A DNA stretch of 64,000 nucleotides from Stereocaulon alpinum (GCA_018257865.1 JAEUBA010000099.1:41772-105771); one strand, 5' to 3'. Shown: positions 34,022 through 45,849, counted from the first letter of the stretch. Numbers and translations are program-made. Notes: generated from the letters alone by a model not told the origin.

Positions 34022-35649
34022 ATGGCTGATTCCTCCTATGCTCCAGCCAGAGTCAGCTCTCTAGTCTTCGTTGTATGCATGCTCTCCCGTATCCTGACCT
34101 CCTTGACCCTGCTCATTCACCATGGTAGCTTTTCCATTGGTGCGGTGTAGGACTTGCCCTCTGCTTCGTCATTTTCCGGCTCGTCGTCAGAATAAAGTAC
34201 TTCCATACGATCTGGGCAGACGACATCTTAATTGTTGGAACGTGGATCATGCTGCTCGCCAGTGCTGCTCTGTGGCAGCGCCATTATGTGCCTATCTACA
34301 ATCAATACCCTCTGGTAACCGGCAAGATCCTGCCAACCCCCGAAAATATGGCCGCAGAAAGCAGTCTTCTACGAATAGCAGCCGCTGAAAACATCCTTTT
34401 CCTTTGTATGCTCTGGATTGTCAAGATCTCCGTTCTGATTTTCTTCCGAAGGCTGTTGGGCCCAGGGTCTAAATTGCAAAAGAACTGGTGGTGGTGCGTG
34501 ATGGGCTTCACCGTAGCTACATGGGCTATTATGGTCGGTACCATACCATACCGTTGCCTTTTAAGCTCTATAGAATACATCTTTGGTATCTAGTTTGAAG
34601 AACCTAATCGTCTTGGGCTCCGGAACCCTTCGCTGATGAGTTATAGCCAATTGCTCGAGTGAGTCAAACTTAGAGCACTCGTGGGTTCTATTGCACGTCG
34701 TCGGTGCGCTTGACGTCGTATCGGATCTAATGAGTAAGTATTACTGCATTCGCATCTTATTGACCTTCATGATGACACTGATAGCTAACTCCTGGGTCTG
34801 GGCAGTTATCACCATTCCTATACTTATGCTTTGGAACGTCCGTATCTCAACAAGACAAAAATTGGCACTCATGGGTATCTCTTCCCTTACCGCTATCGTT
34901 ATCCTTTTCGCCATAATCCGCGTCGCTGTAATGCCGACGAAGGCTGCAGCAAATGACATCTCTTGGCTTTGCACCTGTACGTGGACTCTTCCGGGTCAAT
35001 CCTTCTCAATCTGTCTCGATGCTCCTAAGACGAACCATTTCACTCACAGTAGCTTCTTGCTTCTCATGTCCCGCTCCAACAAAAGAATCCCTTACTCGCT
35101 GGCTTATACACTGCAGACTTGCTCTTAGGCAGATACTCTGCTCTTGGAGAGCGATTTTTTTCTGTTTCTGGCTCACAAGTCTTGTTTTCTCGCTCTCGAT
35201 CCTTCTGAGGATAAGCAATGCTGACAATTTGATGTTTAGGGAGCCACCTTGAGACAACAGTCGGTACGTTTTGCTCCCTGAACCTATTCTGTCAACTCGC
35301 CCATCTCTCAATTGTCTATGTCAACGATCAAGCTAATGGCCCGCTCCGCTTTCCCAGCCATCATAGTATCATGCCTTTCCTCGTTCCGCCAGCTGTTCGT
35401 CAAAAGGGAGCTGTCTAGACAAGGTCCCAAACCTTTGGCTGATCACTCGATGAATTCGTTCTTATTAGGTATGTCTTCGCGACTGAAGTGCGGACCCGAC
35501 GGCCGGCAAACGCATGAAGCATCTCAATTGAAGCCACTGCCTTCGATCCCGTCTAAGGACTCCCGGTACTTCCGCTGCTTTTCCACTCGCTCGAATTCCG
35601 ACCAGTTAAGATCTCATTCTCAGCTTTTACAGGATTCCAGTAATAGTAC
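34022..35649 (+). pseudogene. Rhodopsin-domain (PTH11-like) integral membrane protein, 3' end cut by a Copia insertion
   Basis: The family is shown by LALCFVIFRLVVRIKYFHTIWADDILIVGTWIM, NILFLCMLWIVKISVLIFFRRLLG, ALDVVSDLMIITIPILMLWNVRISTRQKLALMG, VILFAIIRVAVM and AIIVSCLSSFRQLFVKRE. This is the seven-helix fungal rhodopsin-domain family related to PTH11 receptors, in the plasma membrane. Supported exons are about 34151-34585, 34674-34733 and 34806-34976, plus a last exon from about 35362. The first exon (ATG 34022, donor near 34090) and the 34977-35361 gap are uncertain. The normal last exon is interrupted at 35649 by a Copia LTR. The frame runs 7 codons into the LTR and stops at 35674. In the pre-insertion allele the frame continues at 40928. 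The long unresolved gap could mean earlier decay. Confidence 0.7.
35645..35649. repeat. Target-site duplication AGTAC, left copy
   Basis: AGTAC at 35645-35649 is repeated at 40923-40927, exactly flanking the Copia element. A 5-bp duplication is normal for Copia integrase. Confidence 0.92.
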
Positions 35650-35874
35650 CTTTAGAATATCAGTAAGCTATTGACTGATTGGTCATTGATTTGGGGTGGA
35701 ACAATCTATTGCTATTGGAGTTGTTGCTGCTAGATAGAATTGCATGCAGAGATTTTATCTAGTGCGCGCATGGAGGCCTTGGCGAGCCCTAGCCCTAGTA
35801 GGCTAGCTAAGCGAGCCTGCCAAGCATTGCTAAGTAGGCCTCATCTACTATAGTTTTCACTACTTATTCTAACG
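35650..35874 (-). repeat. Copia element 1, 3' LTR
   Basis: This 225-bp LTR is identical to 40698-40922 except at four sites. At each site this copy has T where the other has C, always before A (CpA to TpA). The ends carry the inverted pair TTAGAATA / TATTCTAA. Next to it on the element strand lies a purine-rich AAATAGGAG polypurine tract (about 35875-35883). Unlike the interior, the LTR is still full of CpA and TpG. Confidence 0.93.
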
Positions 35875-38800
35875 CTCCTATTTGAAACCAGCGGTGGTGA
35901 GGTAGCCTACTATCTAAGCTCCCTACTAATCACGCTCGTAGCTAGTCCCAGCTTATCTCGGAAAGGGCGGAATTCGTTAGGGGCGAGAGCCTTAGTCATA
36001 CCGTCAGCAACTATGTCGGCAGTGTTGCAATATTGCAAGGTTAATTCGCTAGTTTCGGACACTATTTCGCGTATAAAATAAAACTTATTGCGTATATGTT
36101 TGGTGCGTTAGTAGTTGATTAGATTACCAGCTAATTTAATAGCGGCCTGGTTATCTCCTATTAGCTTAATAGGCTTTATATCCTTTTTATTATAGCTAAT
36201 CCCTTATAGTAATTCGCTAAGGAAGAGAGATTCTTTAGCGGCGTTGTATTCGGTAACGTATTCCGCTTCTATAGTCGAATTAGTGCAGAGAGTTTGAAGC
36301 TTGCTAGACCAGCTGATTAGTCTATTCTATAGTTAAAAGATATAGCCTAATATTGTATAGGAAGTGTCTCTATCGTCTAACTATAATACGTCTGTCTAAC
36401 TGAGTAATTTGCCTTCTAGATTAACGCCTTTGGTAACGTCTCCAGGTCTATAGCGTAGTCCAACTTCAGTAGTACCTGCTAAATATTTGATAATTCGTTT
36501 TACTGAATTAAGGTGCTCGCTGGTAGGGTTGATTAAGAAACGTCTACTTTTTCCGACTGTAAAAGCTAAGTCTGGACGTGTTATTATTAATAACTATTAT
36601 AATTCTCCTACTAGGGCGTAATAGACCTCCGCCTTAGTGCGGTCTGCTATATATTTGTTAGGTGCTCTAACTAAGTCGTTACCCTTATCTATTAGTAAGG
36701 TAACTAGGTGGTAGGATTCTATCTCTGCCTGAGTAATAACACGCTTAGCGTATAAAGTCTGATTAATATAGATAGTGCGGTTAGGGCGGTCTCGAATAAT
36801 TACTATCCCTAGATACTAGTTAACGTTACTAAGGTGTTTTATTCTAAATCGTTAGTCTAAATTCTGTTTAAATTCGGCGATTACAGCCTTATTAGGTCCG
36901 TATATAAGGATATCGTTAATATAAAATATAACTATTATACTATTTTCGCTAGTAAATATAGAGTAGTCTTTAACTAGCCTAGTATAGCCTAGGGACTCTA
37001 TAAATTAGCGGACGGTTTTATACTATTCGCGAGGAGACTGCTTAAGGCTATATAGGGCGCGCCGTAATTAGTAGGTATCCGTAGGATTACCGTTAGTAAA
37101 GCTATAAGGCTGCTTAACCTATACTTCCTCCGTTAGTGAAGATTCGAGGAAGGTAGTAATAATATTAGACTGCTCTATTTCGTAGTCGTACTTAGCGTAT
37201 AGTGCTATAAGAATTCGCACTGCAGTGCCTTTAACTATACTTAAATAAGTTTTATTATAGTTGAGACCTTTAATCTACCTAAATCCCTTAACTACCTAGC
37301 GAGCTTTATACTAAGCGATCTCTCTATTAGGATCTAGCTTATAAGTAAGGACCTAACGTTTAGGTAAGGCCTTCCGTCCCTTAGGAACGGGAGCTAGTAT
37401 GTCCTAAGTTACTATCTTTTCTAATAAGGTTAGCTTATCTTAGAAAGCTGCTATCTATTTTTCTTTATCAGGGCTACTTAGGGCCTTATAAATATTAGTA
37501 GGTATAGGAGGTATAGGGTTAGCTTCAGCCTTATAAGATCTAGTAGTAACTCTTGCTACGAATCCCCTGTTAAGTTACCTATAATCAGGCCTCGCTTGCA
37601 CGCGTGTTCGTATAGTGCGAATATTTAGATTAGTATTTACGACCGTAGTCGTAGGAGTCTCCGACCGTTGCGGAGATATAGTAGCCTAGGGACCTTCGGT
37701 CTCCTTAGGAGTCTGCTTTAGCGCTGGTGTCTGCGTAGGAGTCTCGAATACGTCGTCGTTAGACGAGTTGTTATTATTAGATAAGGAGTTAGATTCATTT
37801 AAATCGATATTTATAACGTTAGGATTATTCGAATCGTTTTCGTCCGAATTGCCTGTTAAATTATCGTCCGTAATAGCGGTTACGTTAGAGGCTTAATCGC
37901 CTTACTCGATTAGGTTAGCAGTTATAGTTAGCGACTTCTATTACTCTGTAGTTAGCAACTTTTATCGCTTTGTTAATAAGTTAGCAGTAAAGAATTCCTA
38001 TAAGTTATTTTTATTAAATAACTCTTCTTCGCCTACCCCTATATCTTTACTATTAACGTAGGAGTCTAGCTCCTAGCGTACCTAAGAGGATTTAAACGTG
38101 CGTTTCCTTTATACGTCTTAAAAGCGGTATTAATTATTATAGAAACCGTAGCTGAGAAATTTAGCCTTAGTAGCCCTATTATCTAACTTCTTCTTTATTA
38201 GATTAGTATTATAGACGTAGGTAATATAGCTAAATAGTCTAAAGTTACTAACGTCAGCCTTCTTACCTATCTAAGCCTTATAGGGAGTAGTAGACGGGTC
38301 TACTAATAACGGCGACCTATTCTTAGTATAGATAATATAATTAATTACCTTACCCTAGTAGGATTAGCTAAAGCCGGCGTCTCGTAGCACTGCACGAACT
38401 CTACTAAATAAAGTTCGAAAAGTTCGCTCTATAATTACGTTCTAATTTAGCGTATATAGCTCCGCTAGCTCCTATTTAATTCCAAAGCTCTTTAGGATAG
38501 CTTATACTTCCTTAGAGGCGTAGATTAGTTTATTATCGCTAGTAAAGCGACTTACTAGTCGTCCCTAGGTCTTTATTAACGTTAGGTAATCGCGCAGTAT
38601 TATTAGGAGATCAGTCTTAAATTTTATTATATAAATCCAGACTATATCGGTAGCCTCGTATATAAAGGAGGCGTAATAGCGGTATCCGCCCTTAGTAAGC
38701 TTAATCTAACTACCGCTAGTAATATCTAAGGAGATCTTTACTCCTAGCACTAATTCCCGTTTTATTAGGTCTTATTAATAAGGAATTCTGCTATAAATTT

Positions 38801-40683
38801 TAGTTATCTTCGTAATTACGCAGTCTTCGTAATATTTATACGGTGGTACTACTTTTTATAGCTTATCCGCTATCTTAGTATTAATTCCTAAGGTAATATA
38901 AGTAAGCTTCTTAATATCTTATATACCTAAGTAACCTAGACGGCGGTGCTATTTATCCTAAGATATATAATTAGCGAGAGGTTTCTTCGAAGATCGCAAT
39001 ATATATAGTATCTTAGTATATTAAAGATTAAGTAAGTAACTATTACCTACTTAACTTCCGGTAAGGACTAAGTTACCCTTATTATTAATAATATTAAATC
39101 GACCGTCTTTAATAATAGTATAGCAGCCCTTGTCTTCCAGGCAAGCTACTGAGAGCAAATTATAATATATCGCAGGCACGTGGTAGACGCTAGAGATCTT
39201 AATTATCGAAAGTTTTCCGTTTACTACTATTAGGTAGTGTACGATTCTAATTCTTAGGACTCTTAGTAAGTTGCCGTCGATTCCTAATAGGGTTTTATCA
39301 ACTTTCTGGTAGGTCTAGAATTTGGAAAGATCCTATATAGTATAGACGTTAGAGGCGGTGTTAATATAGACCGCTTCCTCCTTCGGATCGGAAGGAATAG
39401 ACGTATTAATCCTTTAAGAGTTAGTCAGCTTATTGCGTAAGGATTTTCTAGTAATACTAGGCCTAATATATTCGTTAGATTCGCTAGCTTTCTTATTTTA
39501 AGCTTCTGTAGATAAATTCGCCGCAGGCGGGGCTAGAGGCGCTGTTAACGCCTTCGCAGCGGAGGCCTTCTTTTTATTAGCCTTAATCTAGTCTATAATT
39601 TCTTTATTTAGGATCTAGTTAATAGGTGCTAATTATAGATTAGTATACTAGCAATTATCTTTATAGTATAACTTTCCGTAATAAGGGTAGGCTTTCTTAT
39701 TATCCTTTTTATCCTTTTTATTAGTAGGAGGATTCCTACTATAAGGTAGTCGGCTGCTAGTAGGGCTTCTAGGAGACCTTTTTACCTTTTCCTACTTACC
39801 AAATTTAGCTACTAACGCCTTATTAGTTTTACTGTTATTGAGTCGGACTTATTTCTCCGATAGGGCTGCTACTATAGTATTAATATTAAGTATACTTCCT
39901 AAAGTCTTATATTATTGCACTAGGTTGAAAACGTATAGTGTAAGCGATTCTTCTAGACCGTTGCGGAATAGCGCTACTAGTAATACTAGTAGGATAGGCG
40001 TATCCAGCAAGCTTAGTTTATCCTCGTAATTCTTAAATTCCGCAGCGTAATCCTAAATAGTTTTAAATAAGGTTAATTTAAGATAAGTAAGTACTCCTAT
40101 TATTATATTAATTAATATAATTAAAGATACGCTATATACTTATATTAGCTTTTCCTAAGTAATAGAGACTAGTTCTATCTTCCTAATATAGCTTCTTAGT
40201 ATAGCTCCGTAGCGTAGTATAAGTGCTCCTATAGCGGAGGAGTTCTTTTCTTTCTATTCTTCTAACGCTTTCTTATACCTCTTAATTTATTCGTATATAT
40301 ACTCTGGAAGTTTGTCTTTGGATATAGACGATTAGGATTCGGGAGGTATTAGTAGCGTAGGTAGTATAGGTCTTTTCTTCTTTCCTATTACTACTTCCTA
40401 TATCTTTTAGACTCTGAATATTACTTCTATTTCCTATTTAAAATACGGCTAATCCTTAACGCCTTTTAGCAGCGACTTATTAGTCGGTCTGAGCTTATCT
40501 ATCTTAATAACGTTAAGCTTTCAGTATCTGCTGGTGTTAGGTTCTTCTTTAGTCGCGTATGGTGTTAAATTCCTTCTTCGAAATCCTGTTGTTGAATTCC
40601 TTCTTCGAAATTTTCAACTCCCTAGTCGATAGGTAGGTAGTATTCGTCCTAGGCAGCAATTTAACGCTAACGGGTTGCAGAAC

Positions 40684-40697
40684 CCGGGCTTATAACC
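40684..40697 (-). promoter_or_regulatory. Copia 1 primer-binding site (half-tRNA type)
   Basis: Directly next to the 5' LTR the element strand reads GGTTATAAGCCCGG. Drosophila copia and yeast Ty5 are primed by an initiator-Met tRNA fragment cut in the anticodon loop, whose anticodon arm reads GGGCUCAUAACC. This site is the complement apart from one G-to-A change of RIP type. Confidence 0.75.
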
Positions 40698-40922
40698 CTT
40701 TAGAATATCAGTAAGCTATTGACTGATTGGTCATTGATTTGGGGTGGAACAATCTATTGCTATTGGAGTTGTTGCTGCTAGATAGAATTGCATGCAGAGA
40801 TTTTATCTAGTGCGCGCATGGAGGCCTTGGCGAGCCCTAGCCCTAGTAGGCTAGCTAAGCGAGCCTGCCAAGCATTGCCAAGTAGGCCTCATCCACCATA
40901 GTTTTCACCACTTATTCTAACG
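40698..40922 (-). repeat. Copia element 1, 5' LTR
   Basis: The 225-bp LTR at the transcriptional start of the minus-strand element. It keeps C at all four sites where the other LTR shows T. It is followed by the AGTAC duplication at 40923-40927. Confidence 0.93.
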
Positions 40923-40927
40923 AGTAC

Positions 40928-41051
40928 CGTCCCCTTAAACGGTACACACGTGGGCCGAGATCTTCGCATGACGTCTATCACGTATCCTGCTGGGGTACCA
41001 AAGCCGCATGCTCAACTCTCTTCCGCGGCTTATCGCTCCCCTGTGAGTTAG
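40928..41051 (+). pseudogene. Separated C-terminal end of the PTH11-like gene
   Basis: If the Copia element and one AGTAC copy are removed, the frame of the last PTH11-like exon continues without interruption for 40 codons to TAG at 41049-41051. The encoded tail is hydrophilic and Ser/Pro-rich (for example HVGRDLRMTSITYPAG), as expected for a cytoplasmic receptor tail. A 40-codon open run could arise by chance about one time in seven, so support is moderate. Confidence 0.6.
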
Positions 41052-42491
41052 TGTATACGCACGGGAGTTGAGGAGGCGTACGTGAGAGCCAAGAAACGTT
41101 GTTTCATGGTCCCTTATTTGGGTAATCTAAGTTAGAATCATAGCAGCAAGTGTCGATTAGCTACACTGCAGGGGACTATGACCCGGATGTGCCGTTTGAT
41201 GTACTCAGGCGTATTAACGGGGAGCTGGATGAGGGGTTAGAGGTGGAGCTGACGTGTTTGTAAGGGATTACAGGGGAGTGCATGGCGGGGGCGGTTGTAG
41301 ATTACTGTGAAACGTAAGTCGGAATGGAAGACCAACGACTACGTAATAGCTACACGCTTCACGAAGCTCTTTACCCGATGTTTAAATAGTCTTGTTCCTA
41401 TTCACAATGCGTTTCGGTACAGATGGCCTAGTCCAGAAACTGCAGTGTCTTAGAATGCCACATTAAGCCCTCTAGCTCCTACATTCTTGATCTACGTACT
41501 TTAAGTCAACAACTTAGGACTTCAAGCTCTTCAGGCCCGCGCTAGCTAAACTCCACTACCATCGCGCTCATTCCCAAATACATATACTCTTGAGTCCCGA
41601 CACTCCTAAATGAGTGCAATTCGTCTCCCGCTTTCCACAATCATTCCATACCTCCCCGAACTCCTAAACGTCACTTGACACGTCAAACAACATACCGTAC
41701 TTCCGCTTCAAGACAGAGTCCCATCGGCGTTCCTGCGTGTCTTTCTCCCTTCATCAACATCGCGACCATCGCGCTCTCGGAACGATCCATTTCTGGCCGT
41801 CACGCTGACTCCTGAATACTGAGCCGAAATCGATCTCGAGAGCAAAGCTGACTCCTGGACGCTGAATTGGATTTGACGGCTTGGACTGAAGTAAATAATT
41901 GACCGGACTAGATTGAGTTGACGAGACCGTACCAACAAAAGCTAGGGAACTGCTATGCTCTGCGTACGTTTTTCTATCATATACAGGAGCACAGCTGGTG
42001 GCTCAGGGTCGTGTCTAGTTTGTAAATAATGATATTGCCGTACCCCACTCCATAGTCTTAGGTTTATCAGCTCAATCGAGGAAAATTCTTTGCAAAAGGA
42101 ATTGTGTCATTGGTTGGAGATCTTAAGTATCTATGAAAACTGTTATCGAATCTTGTGAACCTTGTGAGAAGTTTCTATCAAAAACATCCCTTGTCCCTTG
42201 AGAAATATTGTGAAATGGAATTATGTATGAAGAGAGTTGCGCAGTAAGCATCGCGGTCCTTTGCTCCAGGCCCGGCATTATTCTGGGCTAAGTTACCATG
42301 CACTCCTTTGTCAACGTTGAACAGCCGGCTCAAGTGCAGCCATTAAGTTACTGTAAATTCGCGCTTAGAACAATTGCCCTCGGGCAGGCTAAGGGGGTAA
42401 CCAGCCCTAGCCAATTTGTAACCTAATTCACTACGATGCTCTATCCACCTGTAAAGAGCAGATTAGAACCAATCCTCATGCTCATCTTACC
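41052..42491. other. 1.4-kb intergenic region right of the Copia insertion
   Basis: No gene recognised. The composition is normal, with CpA and TpG present, so RIP did not spread into this flank. The short minus-strand frame at 41708-41938 lacks family features. Confidence 0.5.
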
Positions 42492-43631
42492 ATGACATTC
42501 ACAATCCCTGCTGCAGCAGCCACAGGCTTCCGCGACGGTTCCAAATACGACCAAGCGCGCCCTTCGTACCCTTCAGAAGCTGTCGACTCTTTACTCAAGC
42601 ACATGCAAGTTGATGGACTCAAAGGAGCACGCATTGTCGATCTTGGAGCTGGGACTGGCATATTCACGAAGTTGCTAGCTGATAGAGACGAGGGGTTCGA
42701 GATCTTTGCTGTGGAACCTCATGCTGATATGCGGGCTGAACTTGAGAAGAAACGACTGAAGGGGGTTAAAGTGGTGGATGGTGGGGCGAGTAAGATGGAG
42801 AGTGTGGAGAGTCAGTATGTTGATGCAGTTGTTGCTGCTCAGGTATGTTTATTGCTCTGATTTCCTCGATGCGGAAGATACGATACGGCTACGCTACTTG
42901 TTCTGCTTACGCAAGGTTTCCGTAAAGGCCTTTCATTGGTACGCAACATTGGCATTAATAGCTTCGTTCAATTCTTCTTTGGATTTGCTTCTAACAATAA
43001 CCCTCAGGTTCGCAAACAAGGAAGCACTCGAAGAGATTTACAGAGTCTTGATACCAGGTGGCGTGTTTGGCATGATCTGGAATATTGAAGATTGTATGTA
43101 ATCCCCATTCGCGATCTCGAAATGAATACTTATGCGCAAAAGACAATGCGCTCAAGTCATGGGAGCCAACTACAGAATGGGAAGCAAAGCTCAAAGCACT
43201 CACGTGGGATTCCGGCAAGGAGCATCCCCGCTTTCGGCACGAGAAGTGGCGGCAGGTATTCGACGAGCAACTTGAAACCACGCCTTTGACCATCCAGTCC
43301 GCTGAGCCGCTCTTCTCACTACCAATTGGGGAAGAAGTTGTAAACTTTACGCATTGGCTAAGTAAAGAGGCTATCTGGGATAGATTCCTCTCGCAAAGCC
43401 AGTTTGCTGTGCTGGAAGGTGAACAATTGCTTGTGAGTCAAGGTCGGATATGCCTAGTCTGCTGGATCGCTTATCTTCTCTTGGGGCTAGGACATCAAAC
43501 GTCGCTTTGACGAAGCTATGGCTGGGGCGGATGCTGGTACAGACGGGCGGGGAGAGCTGGAATTGCACGGACGGACATACATTGCGTGGACGTCGGCGAT
43601 ACCGGGCGCGCCTTTGAGAGAAGGTGGGTAG
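42492..43631 (+). CDS. Class I SAM-dependent methyltransferase with an 11-nt micro-exon
   Basis: Five exons (42492-42842, 42928-42938, 43008-43093, 43143-43432, 43491-43631) encode 292 residues. GFRDGSKYDQARPSYPSEAVDSLL followed by ARIVDLGAGTGIFTKLLA is the Methyltransf_11 fold with its glycine-rich SAM loop. The acidic ribose contact is AVEPHADM. The 11-nt exon encodes AFHW and joins to FANKEALEEIYRVLIPGGVFGMIWNIED, giving the conserved AFHWF motif. The C-terminus (WEPTTEWEAKLKAL, HGRTYIAWTSAIPG) matches fungal relatives annotated as putative methyltransferases, whose substrate is unknown. Yeast trans-aconitate-methyltransferase-like and UbiE-like enzymes share this fold, so the substrate could be a small metabolite. 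No biosynthetic cluster surrounds it. Confidence 0.9.
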
Positions 43632-43760
43632 ATTTCCACAGACTGTTGTTGATACTTCAAGTAGTTGAATTCAGCTTTCCACCCAACGCCATCGCTATGT
43701 ATGACCCTTTGATCCTCACCGGGCTACGAACAAAGGAGTAAATTGTCTTATGGATAGCCC

Positions 43761-44106
43761 TCAATCTGCCGCGATATAGAGTACTATGACCTAGTCAGCA
43801 AGGCGATTACGTTCAAATCTGATAGCGTAGAATGAGTACCATTGTTCCCTCTCACGAATGCGTCCCCATATGACCGTCTTAATTCACCATCCACATATTC
43901 TTCGGTCTTCTCAAGGGCGATGTTCATGTAGCCGTCCACGCTAGCCAATAAACCTACCAAAGCATATCAGGTCAGGCCTGTCTATCTGTAATCAAGAACT
44001 TACCTTTGTAGACAACTGAGGAGTTGAGTTTCACCGTCACAGGAGCTCCAATAATCTCGCTCAAGAAACCACTAGGGTCTTTGTTGTCTGACGCTCCGTT
44101 CTCCAT
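43761..44106 (-). CDS. lsm6: U6 snRNA-associated Sm-like protein LSM6
   Basis: Three exons (44106-44004, 43953-43840, 43783-43761) encode 79 residues, the family's normal length. The Sm1 motif (SGFLSEIIGAPVTVKLNSSVVYKGLLASVDGYMNIALE) and Sm2 motif (GDAFVRGNNVLYIA) are complete. YMNIALEKTEEY is specific for LSM6. The protein is part of the Lsm1-7 ring (mRNA decay) and the Lsm2-8 ring (U6 snRNA). The last exon of 23 nt supplies the final LYIAAD and stop. Introns are 50 and 56 bases with good branch sites. It is too fragmented to show as a long frame. Its start is 301 bases from that of the Rad60-like gene. Confidence 0.96.
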
Positions 44107-44407
44107 TCTGAATTTTCTGGATTTCGTGCGCAGAGAGCCTCACTTTCTACTCTCTTACAGTTTTGAGAGTTACTTCTTGGATCTTGTCAGCCAGAGTGTT
44201 TAATTGCGAGCCAGATTGGAGGTTGATGATCATTAATCTACAGCTCTGGGTAGTCTACCTCGTTATTGCTTCATTGTGGTTGGTCGAAGTCTTCTTCTGT
44301 CGCGCTAGACGCCTCAAGCGCGCCTCGACCTGGGCCTTCACCAATGTAATACCCAAGCTCACTACACCTCAACAGACTTGATATGATTGCTAGATACGCT
44401 GTACAGA
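44107..44407. promoter_or_regulatory. Shared divergent promoter of lsm6 and the Rad60-like gene
   Basis: The 301 bases between the two ATGs contain no gene. The open frame at 44163-44381 starts without ATG and resembles no family. Confidence 0.65.
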
Positions 44408-45849
44408 ATGGCCACGCAGACTGGCACGGGATCCGCTCCTCAGAAGCGCTCGCTTTTCAATAAACCAGCTTGGAGCAAACCACAGGCCTTAACTAATGGA
44501 AACGACCTCTTTCACCGCTCAAACCAGACGTATGTTGAGGCGGCTGCTGAAGTAGAACGGCAAAGGAAGAGAAGATTGGCTCGGAAGGAACTTGGAAAGT
44601 CTCGTCAAGAGGAGAGCGAGGAAAGGGCAGGCAAGAGACAGCGAATATCTTCCGACGAGGAAGATGAGGATGGTGGCTCAAGCAGTGACATGGATCCTGG
44701 CCATACTAAGGACAAGAATGGCTCACCTAATCTCATAAATGAGGCACGGGAAAATCCGCCACCGCCAGTGAGCACACAAAGATCTAGGGATCCGCCGAAA
44801 TCTCTACTCGAGCGCTACGAGGCTGCAATGGGCGCACAAGTCTTGGATATAGAACAGAAGCTAAAAGCGAGACCTTCTACTGTTATCAATATTGACGACG
44901 ACAAAGATCTTCAGAAGTCGGTAGGGGAAGGGTACGACTCTGATGTCGCGATTGTCAACGCCCCAAAGCCTTCTGAAGAGGACGAGCAGACAGCATCGGA
45001 CGAGGAGTTCCCAGAACTAGCTCGTCAGGCAAGAGAGAAAGCCCGGAGGAAACGCCTTGAAGAAGACATAGCAGCAACTCCAGACCCTCCTCCATCAGCC
45101 GGTTCCGACGGGTATATGCATCAATCACAATCAACCCACCAATCAACCCCTCCACCTCCACCACCAGATCCTGTCCTAAGATTACTCATTACATCACACA
45201 TCCCTAACACCGAGCCACTGATCGTCAATCGGAGACTATCCCAGCGTCTCAAAGAGGTGAAGGACACATGGATACAGCGACAACAACTTACACCGGAATT
45301 TGCTGAGACAGTTTTCTTGGTTTGGCGTGGGAAGAAATGCTTCAACGTCACAAGCTGCAAAAGCCTAGGTATAACTGTTGATTCGAATGGCAATATTCGG
45401 ACAAACAGAGACAGCTTGGAGGATCTTAATGGGCAAATCCATCTGGAGGCTATGACTGAGGAAATATTTGAGGCCTACAGGAAGGCGAAGAGGCAAGAGG
45501 CCATTAGTGAAGAGGAGAAGCAAGCTGAAGAGCCGATTGTCATTGAGGAGGAGAAGGTGCCAGAGATTAGGACCATACTTAAGGCGAAGGGATTCGCCGA
45601 CTTCAAGCTCAAGGTTAAGTCGGTATGTATCTCCCTATCGTGGTAATATGTGCTGTCGCGAGGTTAGGGCTAACGTGATAACAGTCGACCTTGATATCGA
45701 AGATGATCAACGCATTCCGATCTACGAATCATATTGGGAATGAGAAAGAGGTGTATCTATTGTTCGATGGTGACAAGCTATCGCCGGAAAGCCAGGTCGG
45801 AGATACAGAGCTTAGCGATATGGATACCCTCGACGTTGTCGTTAAATGA
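44408..45849 (+). CDS. SUMO-like-domain protein of the Rad60/Esc2/NIP45 family
   Basis: Exons 44408-45622 and 45685-45849 encode 459 residues, starting at the first ATG (MATQTGTGSAPQKRSLF). The N-terminal half is charged and disordered, with a possible nuclear signal (GKRQRISSDEEDEDGG) and short acidic-hydrophobic stretches (VINIDDD) like SUMO-interacting motifs. Residues about 260-345 (LRLLITSHIPNTEPLIVNRRLSQRLKEVKDTW to VWRGKKCF) look like a first SUMO-like domain. The last 70 residues (FADFKLKVKSSTLISKMINAF, KEVYLLFDGDKLSPESQVGDTELSDMDTLDVVV) are a clear Rad60-SLD with the SUMO-type DGDxL strand. The family works with Smc5/6 and Ubc9 in recombination repair and silencing. The C-terminus needs the second exon. 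Confidence 0.9.

Larger units (their letters stand above)
35650..40922 (-). mobile_element. Ty1/Copia LTR retrotransposon 1, RIP-inactivated interior
   Basis: The element is 5,273 bp with two 225-bp LTRs and 5-bp target duplications. Its polyprotein reads on the minus strand but is broken by many stops. Near 36,000-36,180 the reverse complement gives the Copia RNase H end (GDNQAAIKLAGN, FIREIV, TADIVADGMTKALAP). At 36,909-36,923 the reverse transcriptase active site reads FYINDI, the RIP-altered form of the FYVDDI motif. Integrase and Gag lie to the right, toward 40,500. Between about 36,100 and 40,500 CpA and TpG are almost absent and TpA is dominant. No frame longer than about 65 codons remains, so it cannot be autonomous. 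Confidence 0.92.

Noticed and set aside
35312..35674. Independent small gene
   Set aside because: It is the last exon of the PTH11-like gene running into the Copia LTR.
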